DNA of 64,000 nt from Spirochaetota bacterium (GTDB lineage: Bacteria; Spirochaetota; Spirochaetia; Treponematales; Treponemataceae): contig JAEWSQ010000025.1 in NCBI GenBank assembly GCA_023398165.1, positions 150,317 through 214,316 of the forward strand, in the 5' to 3' direction. The notes under the pieces are model-generated. The model worked only from the letters and a program-made list of their open reading frames with translations, made no database searches and was not told the origin of the DNA. Position 1 is the first letter of the stretch. Each line of letters starts with the position of its first letter. This document shows, one piece after another, positions 1-9,927 of this stretch. Position numbers and translations under genes: made by a program.

Positions 1-1
1 T

Positions 2-412
2 TCAGGACTTTGGCAGAGTCTGGGATGGGGTACAATTCTCTATCTGGCGGCTATGTCAAATATCAGTCCGAACCTTTATGAAGCTGCGGAAATTGACGGC
101 GCCAATCACTTTCAGAGAGTGTGGCATATTACTATTCCGAGTATTATTCCCACAATTACAACGCTTCTCATTCTTGATGTCGGAGGTCTTGTAGGTTCTT
201 ATATGGCGTTTGAAAAAGTCTATCTTCTTTACAACCCGATGATTTATGAAACAGCAGATATTATTTCGACGTATGTATTCCGTATGGGTCTCGACTCAGG
301 AAACTACAGCTATGCAACTGCAGTAGGATTGTTTGAAGGCCTTATTAACCTGGTTCTTCTGACCATAGCTAACTTTGCTTCAAAACGCGTAACCAACAGC
401 GGTTTATGGTAA
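2..412 (+). CDS. ABC sugar transporter permease, LplB-type (3' part)
   Basis: This is the C-terminal part of an inner-membrane permease of the binding-protein-dependent sugar transporter family (LplB/YteP group). The reading frame is open from base 2, upstream of the first in-frame ATG at 53, so the gene starts before the window. The cytoplasmic EAA loop that docks on the ATPase is visible (EAAEIDGANHFQRVWHITIP, about residues 23-42 of the visible part), followed by two hydrophobic segments. The next permease starts 23 bases downstream, then a solute-binding protein. The trio is typical of oligosaccharide importers that borrow a shared ATPase, and none is encoded here. The family call is firm; the substrate can only be guessed from the adjacent GH115 gene. 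Confidence 0.85.
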   Translation, partial: SGLWQSLGWGTILYLAAMSNISPNLYEAAEIDGANHFQRVWHITIPSIIPTITTLLILDVGGLVGSYMAFEKVYLLYNPMIYETADIISTYVFRMGLDSGNYSYATAVGLFEGLINLVLLTIANFASKRVTNSGLW

Positions 413-435
413 TCAAACTAAAAGGATAATAAATT

Positions 436-1305
436 ATGAGAGAATCACAAGGTTATAGAGTTTTTCAAGGTTTCAATAGAGTTTTAATGGTGCTCATCTG
501 CATTGCAACACTGTATCCGTTTTTGTATCTTGTTGCACAGTCTTTTTCATCTGAAAGTGCAATTATTCAGGGAAAGGTAAATATTATTCCAGTGGGGTTT
601 AATGTCACAACATACCTTTCTGTGCTTGGACAGGGAGACTTTTTAAGAAGTTATAAAAATACCGTAATTTATTCATTATGCGGTACTGTCTGCTCTTTGT
701 TTTTTACATCAATATTGGCGTATCCGCTTTCAAAACCGAACCTGCGCTTAAACAAGCTGGTGACTCCGTTTATTCTCTTTACTATGTATTTCGGAGGCGG
801 TTTGATTCCAAATTACGTCTTGATGGTTAACCTCGGCTTAAAAAACACAATTCCCGGATTTGTTCTGCCGGGTATGATCGGGACATACTATGTGCTTCTA
901 ATGCGTTCGTTCTTTGCAGGAACTCCGCAGGAATTGGAAGAGGCAGGAGAAATAGACGGTCTTAATAAGTTCGGCATATTCTTTAGAATTGTTTTACCGC
1001 TTTCCAAGCCGATTATTGCCACAATGGTACTGTTTTATGCGGTAGGCTATTGGAACAACTGGTTTACCTCGTACCTCTATTTGGATGAGCGTCCTATGTG
1101 GCCGGTTGCATATTACCTGCGTACAATAATCACCGGTGCATCAACATCAGCCGATCCCGGAGAGGTTACTGCGGAGAAAATGCAGATCGGTGCAAATATA
1201 AAATCGTGTTCGATGCTGTTAATGGCCTTGCCTATTATATGCGTATATCCTTTTGTACAGAAGTATTATGTACAGGGAATGATGCTCGGAGGCATCAAAG
1301 AGTAA
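436..1305 (+). CDS. ABC sugar transporter permease, YtcP-type
   Basis: This is the second permease (289 aa, usual family length) of a carbohydrate ABC importer. It has about six hydrophobic segments, beginning with VLICIATLYPFLYLVAQSF near residue 18. The EAA loop (ELEEAGEIDGLNKFGIFFRI) lies around residues 166-185. The short C-terminal tail ends in QGMMLGGIKE, a terminal pattern typical of the YtcP/LplC group. An AAAGGA ribosome site precedes the ATG. It follows the first permease in one transcript, and a stem-loop separates it from the binding-protein gene. It should form a heterodimer with the upstream permease in the cytoplasmic membrane. The substrate is not evident from the sequence. 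Confidence 0.88.
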   Translation: MRESQGYRVFQGFNRVLMVLICIATLYPFLYLVAQSFSSESAIIQGKVNIIPVGFNVTTYLSVLGQGDFLRSYKNTVIYSLCGTVCSLFFTSILAYPLSKPNLRLNKLVTPFILFTMYFGGGLIPNYVLMVNLGLKNTIPGFVLPGMIGTYYVLLMRSFFAGTPQELEEAGEIDGLNKFGIFFRIVLPLSKPIIATMVLFYAVGYWNNWFTSYLYLDERPMWPVAYYLRTIITGASTSADPGEVTAEKMQIGANIKSCSMLLMALPIICVYPFVQKYYVQGMMLGGIKE

Positions 1306-1317
1306 GCGATGTTAATG

Positions 1318-1338
1318 CAAAACACATCCGGTGTTTTG
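1318..1338 (+). promoter_or_regulatory. intercistronic stem-loop before the binding-protein gene
   Basis: Perfect 8-bp arms CAAAACAC / GTGTTTTG flank the loop ATCCG. No T-run follows, so it looks more like an mRNA-stabilising or processing hairpin than a terminator. Its place between the permease and the binding protein fits the usual need for more binding protein than permease. Confidence 0.45.
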
Positions 1339-1373
1339 ATAACATATAAAAAATTTCCAGGAGGAGATTCAAA

Positions 1374-3077
1374 ATGGGAAAGAAATTGCTATGCGTTATG
1401 TTAGCTCTTTGTTTACTGGTGTCTGTTTTCGCAGCCGGTAAAAAGGATGCAGGCGCTGCACAGACAACAGGTGAAGCTGTAGGGTACACATACGGTCTTA
1501 ATAAGACTTTCTACTCAGAACAGCCTGTAACCTATTCCATGTTTTTCAGTGATGCCAGCTGGTATCCTATGAAAGATGAATGGAAGACAGAAGGTGTTTT
1601 TGCTGAAATTACCAAAAAGACAAATGTTACACTCGACATTAGATCTTTTGACAGCGGCGACTATACCAATAAAATTAAGCTTGATATTAATGCTGGAAAT
1701 TCAGCATATATCATTCCGAAAGTGTACGAAGAAGGTCCCTTCGTTGACGGCGGTGCAGTAGTTCCTGTATCTGACTATGTTCAGTATATGCCTAATTACA
1801 TGGACTTCTATACCAAGTACAACATGAAAGATGATGTGAACACAATTGTACGTTCAAACGGTAAATACTACCGCCTGCCCGGTATGCTCGAAAAAGCTAT
1901 GCAGGATTATACTATCATGGTACGCGACGACATTTTCAAGGCTGCAGGTTATGATGTTAAAACTCTTGAAAAAGACTGGACATGGGAAAGCCTGTATGAC
2001 GTTCTTGTCGGTGTAAAAAAATACATGGTAAGCAAGGGTATGTGCAAAGAATCAAGCTACATTTGGTCTGACCTGTGGTGCGGTTCTGAATCCGGCCAGG
2101 GAAAAGGCGGTAACCTTCTTAAACTGATGGGTGCTTCCTACAATGTTCCTTCCGGATGGGCAGTCGGCAACGGCATGCAGTACAACAAAGATAAAGATGA
2201 ATGGTATTTTGCTTCAACAAGCAAAGATTATAAAGATCTGGTAACTCTCGTCAATAAATATGTTAAAGGCGGAATCCTTGATCCTGAAACATTCACACAG
2301 ACCGACAGCGTAGCAACTGCAAAGTTCTACAACGGCGAAACAGTTATAATGTCTGTTAACCGCGGCCAGTATCAGACTTGGGTTTCCGGTCTTGATGCAG
2401 GTAAAGTCGGTAAAGGCAACTATACTGTATACGTAACTGTGTATCCCAAGGGAACAAACAAGTATGCTGCAGAAAACTCACGCCTTGAAAACGGAGTTAT
2501 GATTGCCGAAAAAGCACGCAAAGAACTCGGTGAAGACGGATTCATTAAAATGTTAAGATTCGTTGACTGGCTGTGGTATTCACAAGAAGCTTATACTCTT
2601 CACAAGTGGGGTATTGAAGGCAAAACATTCCAGTACGTTACCGATGATGCTACAGGTCTTAAGATTAAAAAACTTATGCCCGGCTACAAATGCGGCGGTC
2701 TCGGAATCGGCGGAACTGATAAAGATGAAGATATAAGACTTAAATGGGGTTTTGCAGGCGGTAACTTCTACTATGGACACACTGTTGCGGAAATGAGCGA
2801 CAACTTCATTCCTGTAATCCAGGACTACTATGCACGTCTCGGAAAATACAGAGAAACACGTCCTGTTAATCCTCCGATTAAGAGTACAGAGGATGAAAAC
2901 GAACAGCTGAACCTCTGGCTGACACCGCTTATTGACAATGTTAATGCCTGGACCTTACAGTTCGTAACCGGCCAGAAAGACATCAATAAAGAGTGGGATG
3001 CTTACGTTGCAAGCTGCAAAAACCTGAACAGCGAAAAAGTTGTTGCTCTCATTAACGAAATCAACAAACGCAAGTAA
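1374..3077 (+). CDS. extracellular solute-binding protein, LplA/LipO-type
   Basis: This is a 567-aa carbohydrate-binding protein of the large family 1 solute-binding group that pairs with LplB/YtcP permeases. The N-terminus is a signal peptide (residues 1-22) ending VFAAGKKDAG. No lipobox cysteine is present, so cleavage by signal peptidase I is likely, unlike the lipoproteins of Gram-positive relatives. The rest is rich in aromatic residues and has the two-lobe pattern of the family. A strong ribosome site (AGGAGGAG, 8 bases before the ATG) supports the start. A strong terminator sits about 60 bases after the stop, so it probably closes the transport operon. It should deliver oligosaccharides to the two permeases; a xylan-derived ligand is inferred only from the GH115 gene behind it. 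Confidence 0.85.
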   Translation: MGKKLLCVMLALCLLVSVFAAGKKDAGAAQTTGEAVGYTYGLNKTFYSEQPVTYSMFFSDASWYPMKDEWKTEGVFAEITKKTNVTLDIRSFDSGDYTNKIKLDINAGNSAYIIPKVYEEGPFVDGGAVVPVSDYVQYMPNYMDFYTKYNMKDDVNTIVRSNGKYYRLPGMLEKAMQDYTIMVRDDIFKAAGYDVKTLEKDWTWESLYDVLVGVKKYMVSKGMCKESSYIWSDLWCGSESGQGKGGNLLKLMGASYNVPSGWAVGNGMQYNKDKDEWYFASTSKDYKDLVTLVNKYVKGGILDPETFTQTDSVATAKFYNGETVIMSVNRGQYQTWVSGLDAGKVGKGNYTVYVTVYPKGTNKYAAENSRLENGVMIAEKARKELGEDGFIKMLRFVDWLWYSQEAYTLHKWGIEGKTFQYVTDDATGLKIKKLMPGYKCGGLGIGGTDKDEDIRLKWGFAGGNFYYGHTVAEMSDNFIPVIQDYYARLGKYRETRPVNPPIKSTEDENEQLNLWLTPLIDNVNAWTLQFVTGQKDINKEWDAYVASCKNLNSEKVVALINEINKRK

Positions 3078-3134
3078 GGATAATTAACAACGACACAGGG
3101 CTGTTATTCTTAATAGTTCCATGTTAAGATTATG

Positions 3135-3171
3135 AAAAAGGGGACACTCAGTAATGAGGTCCCCTTTTTTT
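3135..3171 (+). terminator. rho-independent terminator after the transporter operon
   Basis: An 11-base stem (AAAAAGGGGAC / GTCCCCTTTTT) with an additional CTCA/TGAG inner pairing ends in seven T residues. It overlaps the first candidate ATG (3154) of the following reading frame, which argues that translation of the GH115 gene starts further downstream. Confidence 0.85.
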
Positions 3172-3255
3172 GCAGGAAGATCTGCGGTAATGGAAAGCTG
3201 TATAATTTTACCGGGCTGTGATGACAAAGGCTGCATTTTAATAAGGAGATGTGTA

Positions 3256-6132
3256 GTGAATACAATTGTATTGGCAGAAAAAGGAAAGCACACCGTTTTC
3301 TGCGTTGACAGAAAAGAAAGAGGATTAACAAGAATTGCATCTTCTGTAGCAAGGGATTTACAAAATATTACAGGGGCTCCCCATCATGAAGTAAGGGTTG
3401 TTTCTGCTAACAGCCCGGATAACGGTTCCTGTGCAAATGCACAGACAATCATCATGACTGGAGTCATCGGTTCCGGAGGGTATATTGATACATGCTCAGT
3501 GAACAAAACAATATCCATTGATTCTATAAAAAATAAAAAAGAATGCTACAAGATTTTTGTGAAAGAGTTTCACGGAAAAAACTTGATTATTATAGCAGGC
3601 TCCGATCTTCTAGGAGCTGAATACGGTTTACTAAAAATATCTTCCCTGGGAGGAGTAACGCCGTGGCATTACTGGGCCGATGTTAAGGCGGTTAAGCGCA
3701 CAGCAGTAAAGGTAAACAGGGAAGACCTGGAAATAGAAAGCAGAGAGCCATCAATAAAACTGAGGGGATTTTTCTTAAATGACGAGTTTCCGTCTCTCGG
3801 AAACTGGGTTCTTTCCACATTCGGCGGGTTTAATGAAAAGTTCTATGAAAAAGTATTTGATTTACTATTGCGGCTAAGAGGAAATTTTATGTGGCCTGCT
3901 ATGTGGACCGGTGTATTTTCCGAAGACGGCTATGCTTTCCCGAATGCCGCTGCTGAGCTTGCAACAGAGCTCGGAATTACCATGGGTACATCACACCATG
4001 AGCCCTTATTCCGCTCGGGTGAGGAATTTTCATATTTAAAAACAAACTCCAATGACGAAGGCTACGGAAAGGACTGGAACTATTTTACCAACCCGAGCGG
4101 TCTGTATGAGTTCTGGACAGATTCCGTTAAACGCAATAAAAATTATACCTCACTCATTACGATTGGTATGAGGGGTGAACGGGATAGTATGGTCCTGGGA
4201 GAGAATTCGAAGCTGTCTGATAATATAAAGCTTCTTAAAGATACTATTACTGATCAGAAAAAAATATTAAAGGAAAACGGACTGCAGAAAGCCCCAAAAG
4301 TTCTTGCACTATATAAAGAGGTGGAAGACTACTTTTACGGGGATGAAGATAACGAGGGACTGCATTCATGGAATGAACTTGATGATGTCATGCTTTTATT
4401 ATCAGATGATAATTATGGTAACACGAGGACTCTTCCGGCTGCAGAAACAAGAAAGAGAAAAGCCGGGTACGGACTGTATTATCACTTTGATTATCACGGA
4501 GGACCCATATCGTATGAATGGGTAAATTCCACTCCGATCGTTAAAGCATGGGAGCAGCTTACCAAAGCATATGAATACGGTGTAAGAAATTTATGGGTTG
4601 TAAATGTAGGAGACCTGCGTCCCTGTGAATTCCCGCTGTCGTATTTTATGGATCTAGCTTTCGATTATGATGAATATAAAGAACCTAATAAGGTTACATC
4701 TTATACACAATCGTGGGTAAAAAATATTTTCGGACAACACTGCAGTGAGAAAACCTGTTCAGATATTGCAAGTATTTTACAGGAATATACAAGCATGAAC
4801 GGTGATATAAGACCAGAGGCGCTTCAGGAGGACAGCTTTAGCTTTACCGAAGAAAGAGAAGCTTTTAATGAGCTTAAACGATCAGAAAATTTAATCAGGC
4901 TGACTGAACAGGTAAATTCAAAAATACCTGATGAAGCTAAGGACAGTTTCTTCGGCCTGGTACGTTTTCCCGCCTTTGCATCTGCAAATTTACGGAAGAT
5001 GGTACTATCAGCAGGGATGCAGAAACTATATGCGAAAATGAAAGTCAATTATGCAAATGAACTTGCAAAAACAGTAGAAGACTGCATAAAAACAGACAGT
5101 ATGCTTCATGAGATTTATAACGAACAGATGGCGGGCGGCAAATGGAAGTTCATGATGTCTTCAAAGCATGTATCCTTCAAAAGATGGAATGATGAGCTTT
5201 CAGAGTACCCAAGAGTAAAAAAAATTAATCTTGAGCAAAAACCCTGCATGATTGTAAGTGTGGAAGGCTGTAGTAAAGCGTTAAAAAACGGAAAAGTATC
5301 TTTGCCTCTATTTACAAGTACTGAAAATACACGTTCTATAATTACAGTTTTAAACGGAGGTCTTGATGATCTTGTATTTGAAATAGTAATTTCAGACAGA
5401 TGGATTAAAATTGAGAAAAAACAGCTTGGAAAAGATACCTATGAAATAGAGGTCTGCATTGACTGGAAAAAACTGAAAAAGAACAGTACCGGTTCGATTG
5501 ATTTTATCTGTGAAGGGCAAAGGGTGAGTGTTTTGCTTGAGGCCTGTATATTTGAGTATTCAGGACTTTTAAAGGGGACATTTATAGAGACCTGCGGGAA
5601 AATCTCGATGACTGCACCGCGGTATTTTTCAAAACAGGGTAAAAACGGAGTAGACTGGACAGTACTTGAACAGTATGGTAAGGCTTCTTATGAAGACAGG
5701 GGTAATCACGGTTCGGTTAAATGCCTTCCAAGCGCAGTAAGTTTTCCTGTAAAAAAAGATTCTCCTTTTTTGGAGTACCGTTTTTCTATTAATAATCCGG
5801 GTTTGTATACCGTGACTTGTGTTGTAGCTCCGGTAAATAATCATCAAAAACACAGGGGATTGGATTTCGGACTGTGCCTGAATGACGGTGATATTAATGT
5901 CGTTAAAACGCTTCCTGATAACTATGCCGCAGGGGACTATAATGATGTAAACTGGTGCATATCTGTGCTTTCAAACTGCAGAAGAATAAGTTGTGAGATG
6001 AGGATGGATAAAGGGCTTAATTCACTCAGGTTTTATCTCCTAGATGCTGATATTGTGCTTCAAAAGATAGAAATTGCAAAAAAACCGTCGAAATCCTTTT
6101 ACGGCATTCCCCAAACATTTTATGTGAAGTAA
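3256..6132 (+). CDS. glycoside hydrolase family 115 (alpha-glucuronidase-like)
   Basis: Family GH115 enzymes remove (4-O-methyl-)glucuronic acid side chains from glucuronoxylan and from related glycans. The family signature is clear: RGFFLNDEFPSLGNWV at about residues 164-179, then a Trp-rich stretch with RLRGNFMWPAMWTGVF. A large middle domain and C-terminal beta-rich domains follow, giving 958 aa, within the usual 850-1000. I chose the GTG at 3256 because AAGGAG lies 8 bases before it; the in-frame ATG at 3154 sits inside the preceding terminator. No signal peptide is visible from this start, so the enzyme is probably cytoplasmic and works on imported oligosaccharides, matching the upstream ABC transporter. 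The family call is firm; the exact substrate is inferred. Confidence 0.88.
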   Translation: MNTIVLAEKGKHTVFCVDRKERGLTRIASSVARDLQNITGAPHHEVRVVSANSPDNGSCANAQTIIMTGVIGSGGYIDTCSVNKTISIDSIKNKKECYKIFVKEFHGKNLIIIAGSDLLGAEYGLLKISSLGGVTPWHYWADVKAVKRTAVKVNREDLEIESREPSIKLRGFFLNDEFPSLGNWVLSTFGGFNEKFYEKVFDLLLRLRGNFMWPAMWTGVFSEDGYAFPNAAAELATELGITMGTSHHEPLFRSGEEFSYLKTNSNDEGYGKDWNYFTNPSGLYEFWTDSVKRNKNYTSLITIGMRGERDSMVLGENSKLSDNIKLLKDTITDQKKILKENGLQKAPKVLALYKEVEDYFYGDEDNEGLHSWNELDDVMLLLSDDNYGNTRTLPAAETRKRKAGYGLYYHFDYHGGPISYEWVNSTPIVKAWEQLTKAYEYGVRNLWVVNVGDLRPCEFPLSYFMDLAFDYDEYKEPNKVTSYTQSWVKNIFGQHCSEKTCSDIASILQEYTSMNGDIRPEALQEDSFSFTEEREAFNELKRSENLIRLTEQVNSKIPDEAKDSFFGLVRFPAFASANLRKMVLSAGMQKLYAKMKVNYANELAKTVEDCIKTDSMLHEIYNEQMAGGKWKFMMSSKHVSFKRWNDELSEYPRVKKINLEQKPCMIVSVEGCSKALKNGKVSLPLFTSTENTRSIITVLNGGLDDLVFEIVISDRWIKIEKKQLGKDTYEIEVCIDWKKLKKNSTGSIDFICEGQRVSVLLEACIFEYSGLLKGTFIETCGKISMTAPRYFSKQGKNGVDWTVLEQYGKASYEDRGNHGSVKCLPSAVSFPVKKDSPFLEYRFSINNPGLYTVTCVVAPVNNHQKHRGLDFGLCLNDGDINVVKTLPDNYAAGDYNDVNWCISVLSNCRRISCEMRMDKGLNSLRFYLLDADIVLQKIEIAKKPSKSFYGIPQTFYVK

Positions 6133-6194
6133 TTTTTTTGCAATACATTACATTCCAAAATTCTCCATGTGGTTTGCATCCGGTTGAGAAACAA

Positions 6195-6223
6195 GGGGCA
6201 GTTCCCCAAAAAGGAACTACCCC
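6195..6223. terminator. bidirectional terminator between convergent GH115 and GH2 genes
   Basis: Arms GGGGCAGTTCC and GGAACTACCCC pair with a single G-U. The stem is followed by ATTTT on the plus strand and lies 60 bases beyond the GH115 stop and 7 bases from the GH2 stop, so it can serve both genes. Confidence 0.7.
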
Positions 6224-6229
6224 CATTTT

Positions 6230-9200
6230 CTATATAAATTTGAATGATTTAAAATCGAACGATGAACCGGGCAGGAATATAAATGAAACTGAATATGTAC
6301 CCAGAATTTGGGGCAGGGTAAAATCCTGTTCGTTGTAGTTTTCTGTGCGCATAAATTCTGCCATATGAAGAATCTCAGAGCCGTCTTTTGAAGTAAAACG
6401 GATTTGTATGGTATTTTTCTCACGTTTTGTTTTACCGCAGATTCTGATTTTTTCAGGCTGCCTACCCCCAAAATCGAAATCATCAAAGGTAATACTCACA
6501 TTGTTTCCTATTCCGCAAATTTCTTCTTTCCCTACAGTAAAAGCGTCGCCTGAAATTGTATCATATGATGAAGCAGAAATTACTTCATATTCTTTATGTT
6601 GTTTTGTAAAACTGAATCCCCGTATATGAGCCTTTCGATTGAATACAAAGGAAAGGGTTTTTACACCGCGCAGACGAACCGGCAGGGTATACATTTCACT
6701 CTGGTACACATTCCAGATAGATTTTTTGTGGTAGAGAAGTTTTGCTATGAAAACGGCATCGGCTTTTTCAATATTTCCCTCCCAGATTTCAAACTCGAAC
6801 GGGTCGCTGTCAAGACAGAAAATATCCATGGTAATTTCGCTGCTGCCGAAGGAACCGAAGTCGAGTCTCTCAAATCCGGCACTGCTTATTCCGTCTCTTG
6901 AACTTGCAAAACCCCGTTCATTTCCTGTTCCAATGTCGCCTGTAGACAGCGTGTATAGGCCTCCCGTGATGTAGGAATACGGATTCATCGAAGCACTTCC
7001 GAAACCTTCCAGATAAAACTCTTTCATGCCGATAGGGGACAATTCCTTTTTACCGTTTCTGCTTCCGCATCTGAGGTTGAATTTCCCGTCGCCGTGAGCT
7101 ATAACAGTTGCACCCTTTTCTGTTTTTACAACAGAAGCTATGACCGTATCGATGCCTGCATCATTGGCGCATCTCCATTCAAGATCGGTGTACTGCGCAT
7201 CAGGGGGGTACAGCAAAGCTTTAACTTCAATGCCGCTGTGTGAGGGTGTTAACTTTGAAATTGAAGATAGTAATTCAATTTTTCTTACAGGCTTATCGCT
7301 GAAAAACGGTGTTACACTGTTTCTTTCCGTACATGAAATGCCCGGTATACGTGCTGTTTTTTGCGATTGAATTTCAAGCGTCCGGCAGGGAAGTTCTTCA
7401 CTCTCAACGGTTACACAAATTGTACCTTCTGTTTCTGTCGAAGCAATGACTGCAAGAAGTTTACCGCTGAAAAGCCTCATGGTATTTCCCTTGTAGCTGT
7501 CAAAGTTTGTACTGTCACCGTTATCAAGACCGAGGAGCCTTCCTTCTCCCTTAACGTGTATAAACATGCGGTTAAGCGCGTTATCTACCGGGTTTCCGTC
7601 TTTATCGTTTACTGATATTTCAACGAAGGCAAGATCAAGGCCGTTTGCTTTAAGAACGGTTTTATCAGCTGAAAGTGCAATAGATGCAGGATCTGAAAAG
7701 GATGAGCGCGTGCACTGCGCAATTATTGCACCGTTTTCATCATACGCAAGCGCTTTGAGAATTCCTTTCTCATAGGGTATGGAAAAATCTGAAGTAAGAT
7801 TCATATCATTTTTCATACTGATATTTTTTCTACCCAGACTTTTACCGTTAAAAAACAATTCCATTGAAGGAGCATTTGTCACGGTGCGTACATCTATGAT
7901 CTGTCCCGGTGAAAAGTCCCAGTAGGGAAAAATATGGATAAAGGGATCTTTTTTATAATCAGTCCATGCAGCCTTAAAGATGTAGAATGAATCCTTCGGG
8001 AATCCTGCAGTATCAATCTGGCCGAAAAATGAATTCTTTGAATGATACGGAGTAGGTTCTCCAATATAGTCCCAGCCGGTCCAGATAAACTGCCCGAGAC
8101 TGAAAGGAGCATCGCGGTCGTCTGTGATACATCGTTCAACAGATTTTGCTCCCCAGCTTGTCGTGCTGTTGCCCAGAGCCGAGCACTGGCCGTCATCATC
8201 GTTAAGGATAGGCTGCTTTAATGGGAAATGATATATTCCTCTTGAGAAAACAACAGAAGCTGTCTCGCTGCCGTAGATTATCCAGCTTCTATGCTTTTCA
8301 TGATGTTCGTTATAATATTTTTCAGCATAATTATAGCCGATGAGTTTAATTACATCTGCACATTTTTGGGTATTTTCCCAGGGCATGTAGTTAGAACACA
8401 GTGTTGCCCTTGCATTATGCTTTGGATCATATTTTTCCACAAGGGATACAAGATATTCCATCACCTCTTTTCCGCGTTCACCTGCATGGGTGTCGGGTAT
8501 TTCGTTGCCGACTGACCACATTATGATGCACGGATGGTTTCTTCCCTGACAGATCCAGCTCTGTGCGTCCTTTTCAATCCAGTCTGTGAAAAAACGCGCA
8601 TAATCATGCTCTGTTTTAGGCATTTCCCACATATCAAGGAATTCCGACATAACGAGCATGCCCATTTCATCGCAAAGATCAAGAAAATCTTTGGGAAAGG
8701 GGTTATGCGAGGTGCGGACAGCATTTACTCCCATTTCCCTGAGTTTTACAAGCTGCCTTCTCGCGGCTTCTTTATTGAATGCAGAACCGAGGCATCCCTG
8801 ATCATGATGCTGGCATACTCCGTTAATCTTAACATAGCTGCCGTTAAGGAAAAAACCTTTATCGGTTGTGAAGGAGAGAGTTCTAAGCCCGAACGCAGTA
8901 TAGACAGTGTCGCACAAAACACCTTGCAAATATACTTCAGTTTTGAGTTTATAAAGATACGGCTTTTCAAGTGTCCACAGTTCAGGTTTTGCAACGATGA
9001 GGTTTTGATTAGTTCCGCCCTTGGAAAAGGAAACGACTGCGCCTTCTTTATCTATAACGGTATGTTCTATAGTTACCAGTGGTGTTTTTTCTTTTGAAAG
9101 ATACGTATCAACATCAATAGAGTAAACCGGACCGTTCTTTTGTGCTGCTACATATACCCCGTTATGCTCCACATGGAGGTCAGCTGTCTGTATGAGATGT

Positions 9201-9607
9201 ACATTGCGGTATATGCCTGCGCCAGAATACCACCTGGAATTCGGACTTCTATGGCAAATTCTCACATGAATTTCATTTTCTCCGCTTTGAATAAAACCGG
9301 TGATGTCGACGACAAATTCAGTGTATCCGTATTTCCATTCGAAGGCTTTTTTTCTGTTTACATAGACTGTCGAATCCATGTAAACGCCTTCAAACTGCAG
9401 GAAAGTTTTATCAGATTTTTCGAATTTACATGTTTTTTTATACCATCCGTCGCAGTCGCGGTAAAGGTTTTCCGCATCATAAATCAAAAAATCATGAGGA
9501 ATATCGACAGGAGAAAAGATTTCTGGAAAAGAAGATATGCCGTCAAATAAGCCGCATTCAGTTTCTGCAAAAAGCCAGTTATTGTTCCACAATGTTTCTT
9601 TACGCAT
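6230..9607 (-). CDS. GH2 beta-galactosidase with C-terminal accessory domains
   Basis: This is a glycoside hydrolase family 2 enzyme (1125 aa) that cleaves beta-galactosides or related beta-glycosides. The order is an N-terminal sugar-binding jelly roll (about 1-150), an immunoglobulin-like domain, the TIM barrel (about 250-550), then DUF4982/Ig-like and further beta-rich domains that may bind carbohydrate. The acid/base sits in WSVGNEIP (Glu369) and the likely nucleophile in YGSETAS (Glu448). A signal peptide is absent, so the enzyme appears cytoplasmic. The ribosome site GAAGGAGATCGAA stands directly before the ATG. It converges on the GH115 gene and shares a terminator with it, so it may act on the same imported glycan, though it is transcribed separately. 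Its long C-terminus differs from the shorter LacZ-type protein at 28-31 kb. Confidence 0.9.
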   Translation of the reverse strand: MRKETLWNNNWLFAETECGLFDGISSFPEIFSPVDIPHDFLIYDAENLYRDCDGWYKKTCKFEKSDKTFLQFEGVYMDSTVYVNRKKAFEWKYGYTEFVVDITGFIQSGENEIHVRICHRSPNSRWYSGAGIYRNVHLIQTADLHVEHNGVYVAAQKNGPVYSIDVDTYLSKEKTPLVTIEHTVIDKEGAVVSFSKGGTNQNLIVAKPELWTLEKPYLYKLKTEVYLQGVLCDTVYTAFGLRTLSFTTDKGFFLNGSYVKINGVCQHHDQGCLGSAFNKEAARRQLVKLREMGVNAVRTSHNPFPKDFLDLCDEMGMLVMSEFLDMWEMPKTEHDYARFFTDWIEKDAQSWICQGRNHPCIIMWSVGNEIPDTHAGERGKEVMEYLVSLVEKYDPKHNARATLCSNYMPWENTQKCADVIKLIGYNYAEKYYNEHHEKHRSWIIYGSETASVVFSRGIYHFPLKQPILNDDDGQCSALGNSTTSWGAKSVERCITDDRDAPFSLGQFIWTGWDYIGEPTPYHSKNSFFGQIDTAGFPKDSFYIFKAAWTDYKKDPFIHIFPYWDFSPGQIIDVRTVTNAPSMELFFNGKSLGRKNISMKNDMNLTSDFSIPYEKGILKALAYDENGAIIAQCTRSSFSDPASIALSADKTVLKANGLDLAFVEISVNDKDGNPVDNALNRMFIHVKGEGRLLGLDNGDSTNFDSYKGNTMRLFSGKLLAVIASTETEGTICVTVESEELPCRTLEIQSQKTARIPGISCTERNSVTPFFSDKPVRKIELLSSISKLTPSHSGIEVKALLYPPDAQYTDLEWRCANDAGIDTVIASVVKTEKGATVIAHGDGKFNLRCGSRNGKKELSPIGMKEFYLEGFGSASMNPYSYITGGLYTLSTGDIGTGNERGFASSRDGISSAGFERLDFGSFGSSEITMDIFCLDSDPFEFEIWEGNIEKADAVFIAKLLYHKKSIWNVYQSEMYTLPVRLRGVKTLSFVFNRKAHIRGFSFTKQHKEYEVISASSYDTISGDAFTVGKEEICGIGNNVSITFDDFDFGGRQPEKIRICGKTKREKNTIQIRFTSKDGSEILHMAEFMRTENYNEQDFTLPQILGTYSVSFIFLPGSSFDFKSFKFI

Positions 9608-9927
9608 TTCGATCTCCTTCTTGTATCTGCATAATGGTTATAATCATGCATTTTCTATAACACTAGTATAGTAGATAATTTTATTCAATAGTAGAAATTA
9701 TATTTTACTTCTTCATTTTCTAGTGTTCTAGAATTACCATGCTTAGTTCCTGTGCAGTTTTTACTTTCACTGTCTAGTAAATAGGCAATAATGAGAATAC
9801 GTGTACGGCTATCTGTTTTTCGAATACTCCGTCATCAAAAATAATCATTATTAAAGTGTAATTTTTTGTTCTATAAAGAATAAAAGAAATAAAAATTTAA
9901 TACGTAAAGTATGTATAACGAGCCGTT
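9608..9927. other. divergent intergenic region, GH2 gene / carA
   Basis: This AT-rich stretch has no credible reading frame. CTAG-containing words recur (near 9662, 9720, 9727 and 9775), but they form no perfect repeat that I could confirm. It must hold the GH2 promoter (minus strand) and any enhancer sites for the sigma-54 promoter of carA; I could not single those sites out. Confidence 0.5.

Noticed and set aside
3154..3255. Earlier ATG for the GH115 gene
   Set aside because: It sits in the loop of a strong terminator; the GTG at 3256 has a good ribosome site.
8534..9097. Long plus-strand frame of 187 aa inside the GH2 gene
   Set aside because: It is antisense to a conserved GH2 catalytic domain, has no ribosome site and no recognisable domain.
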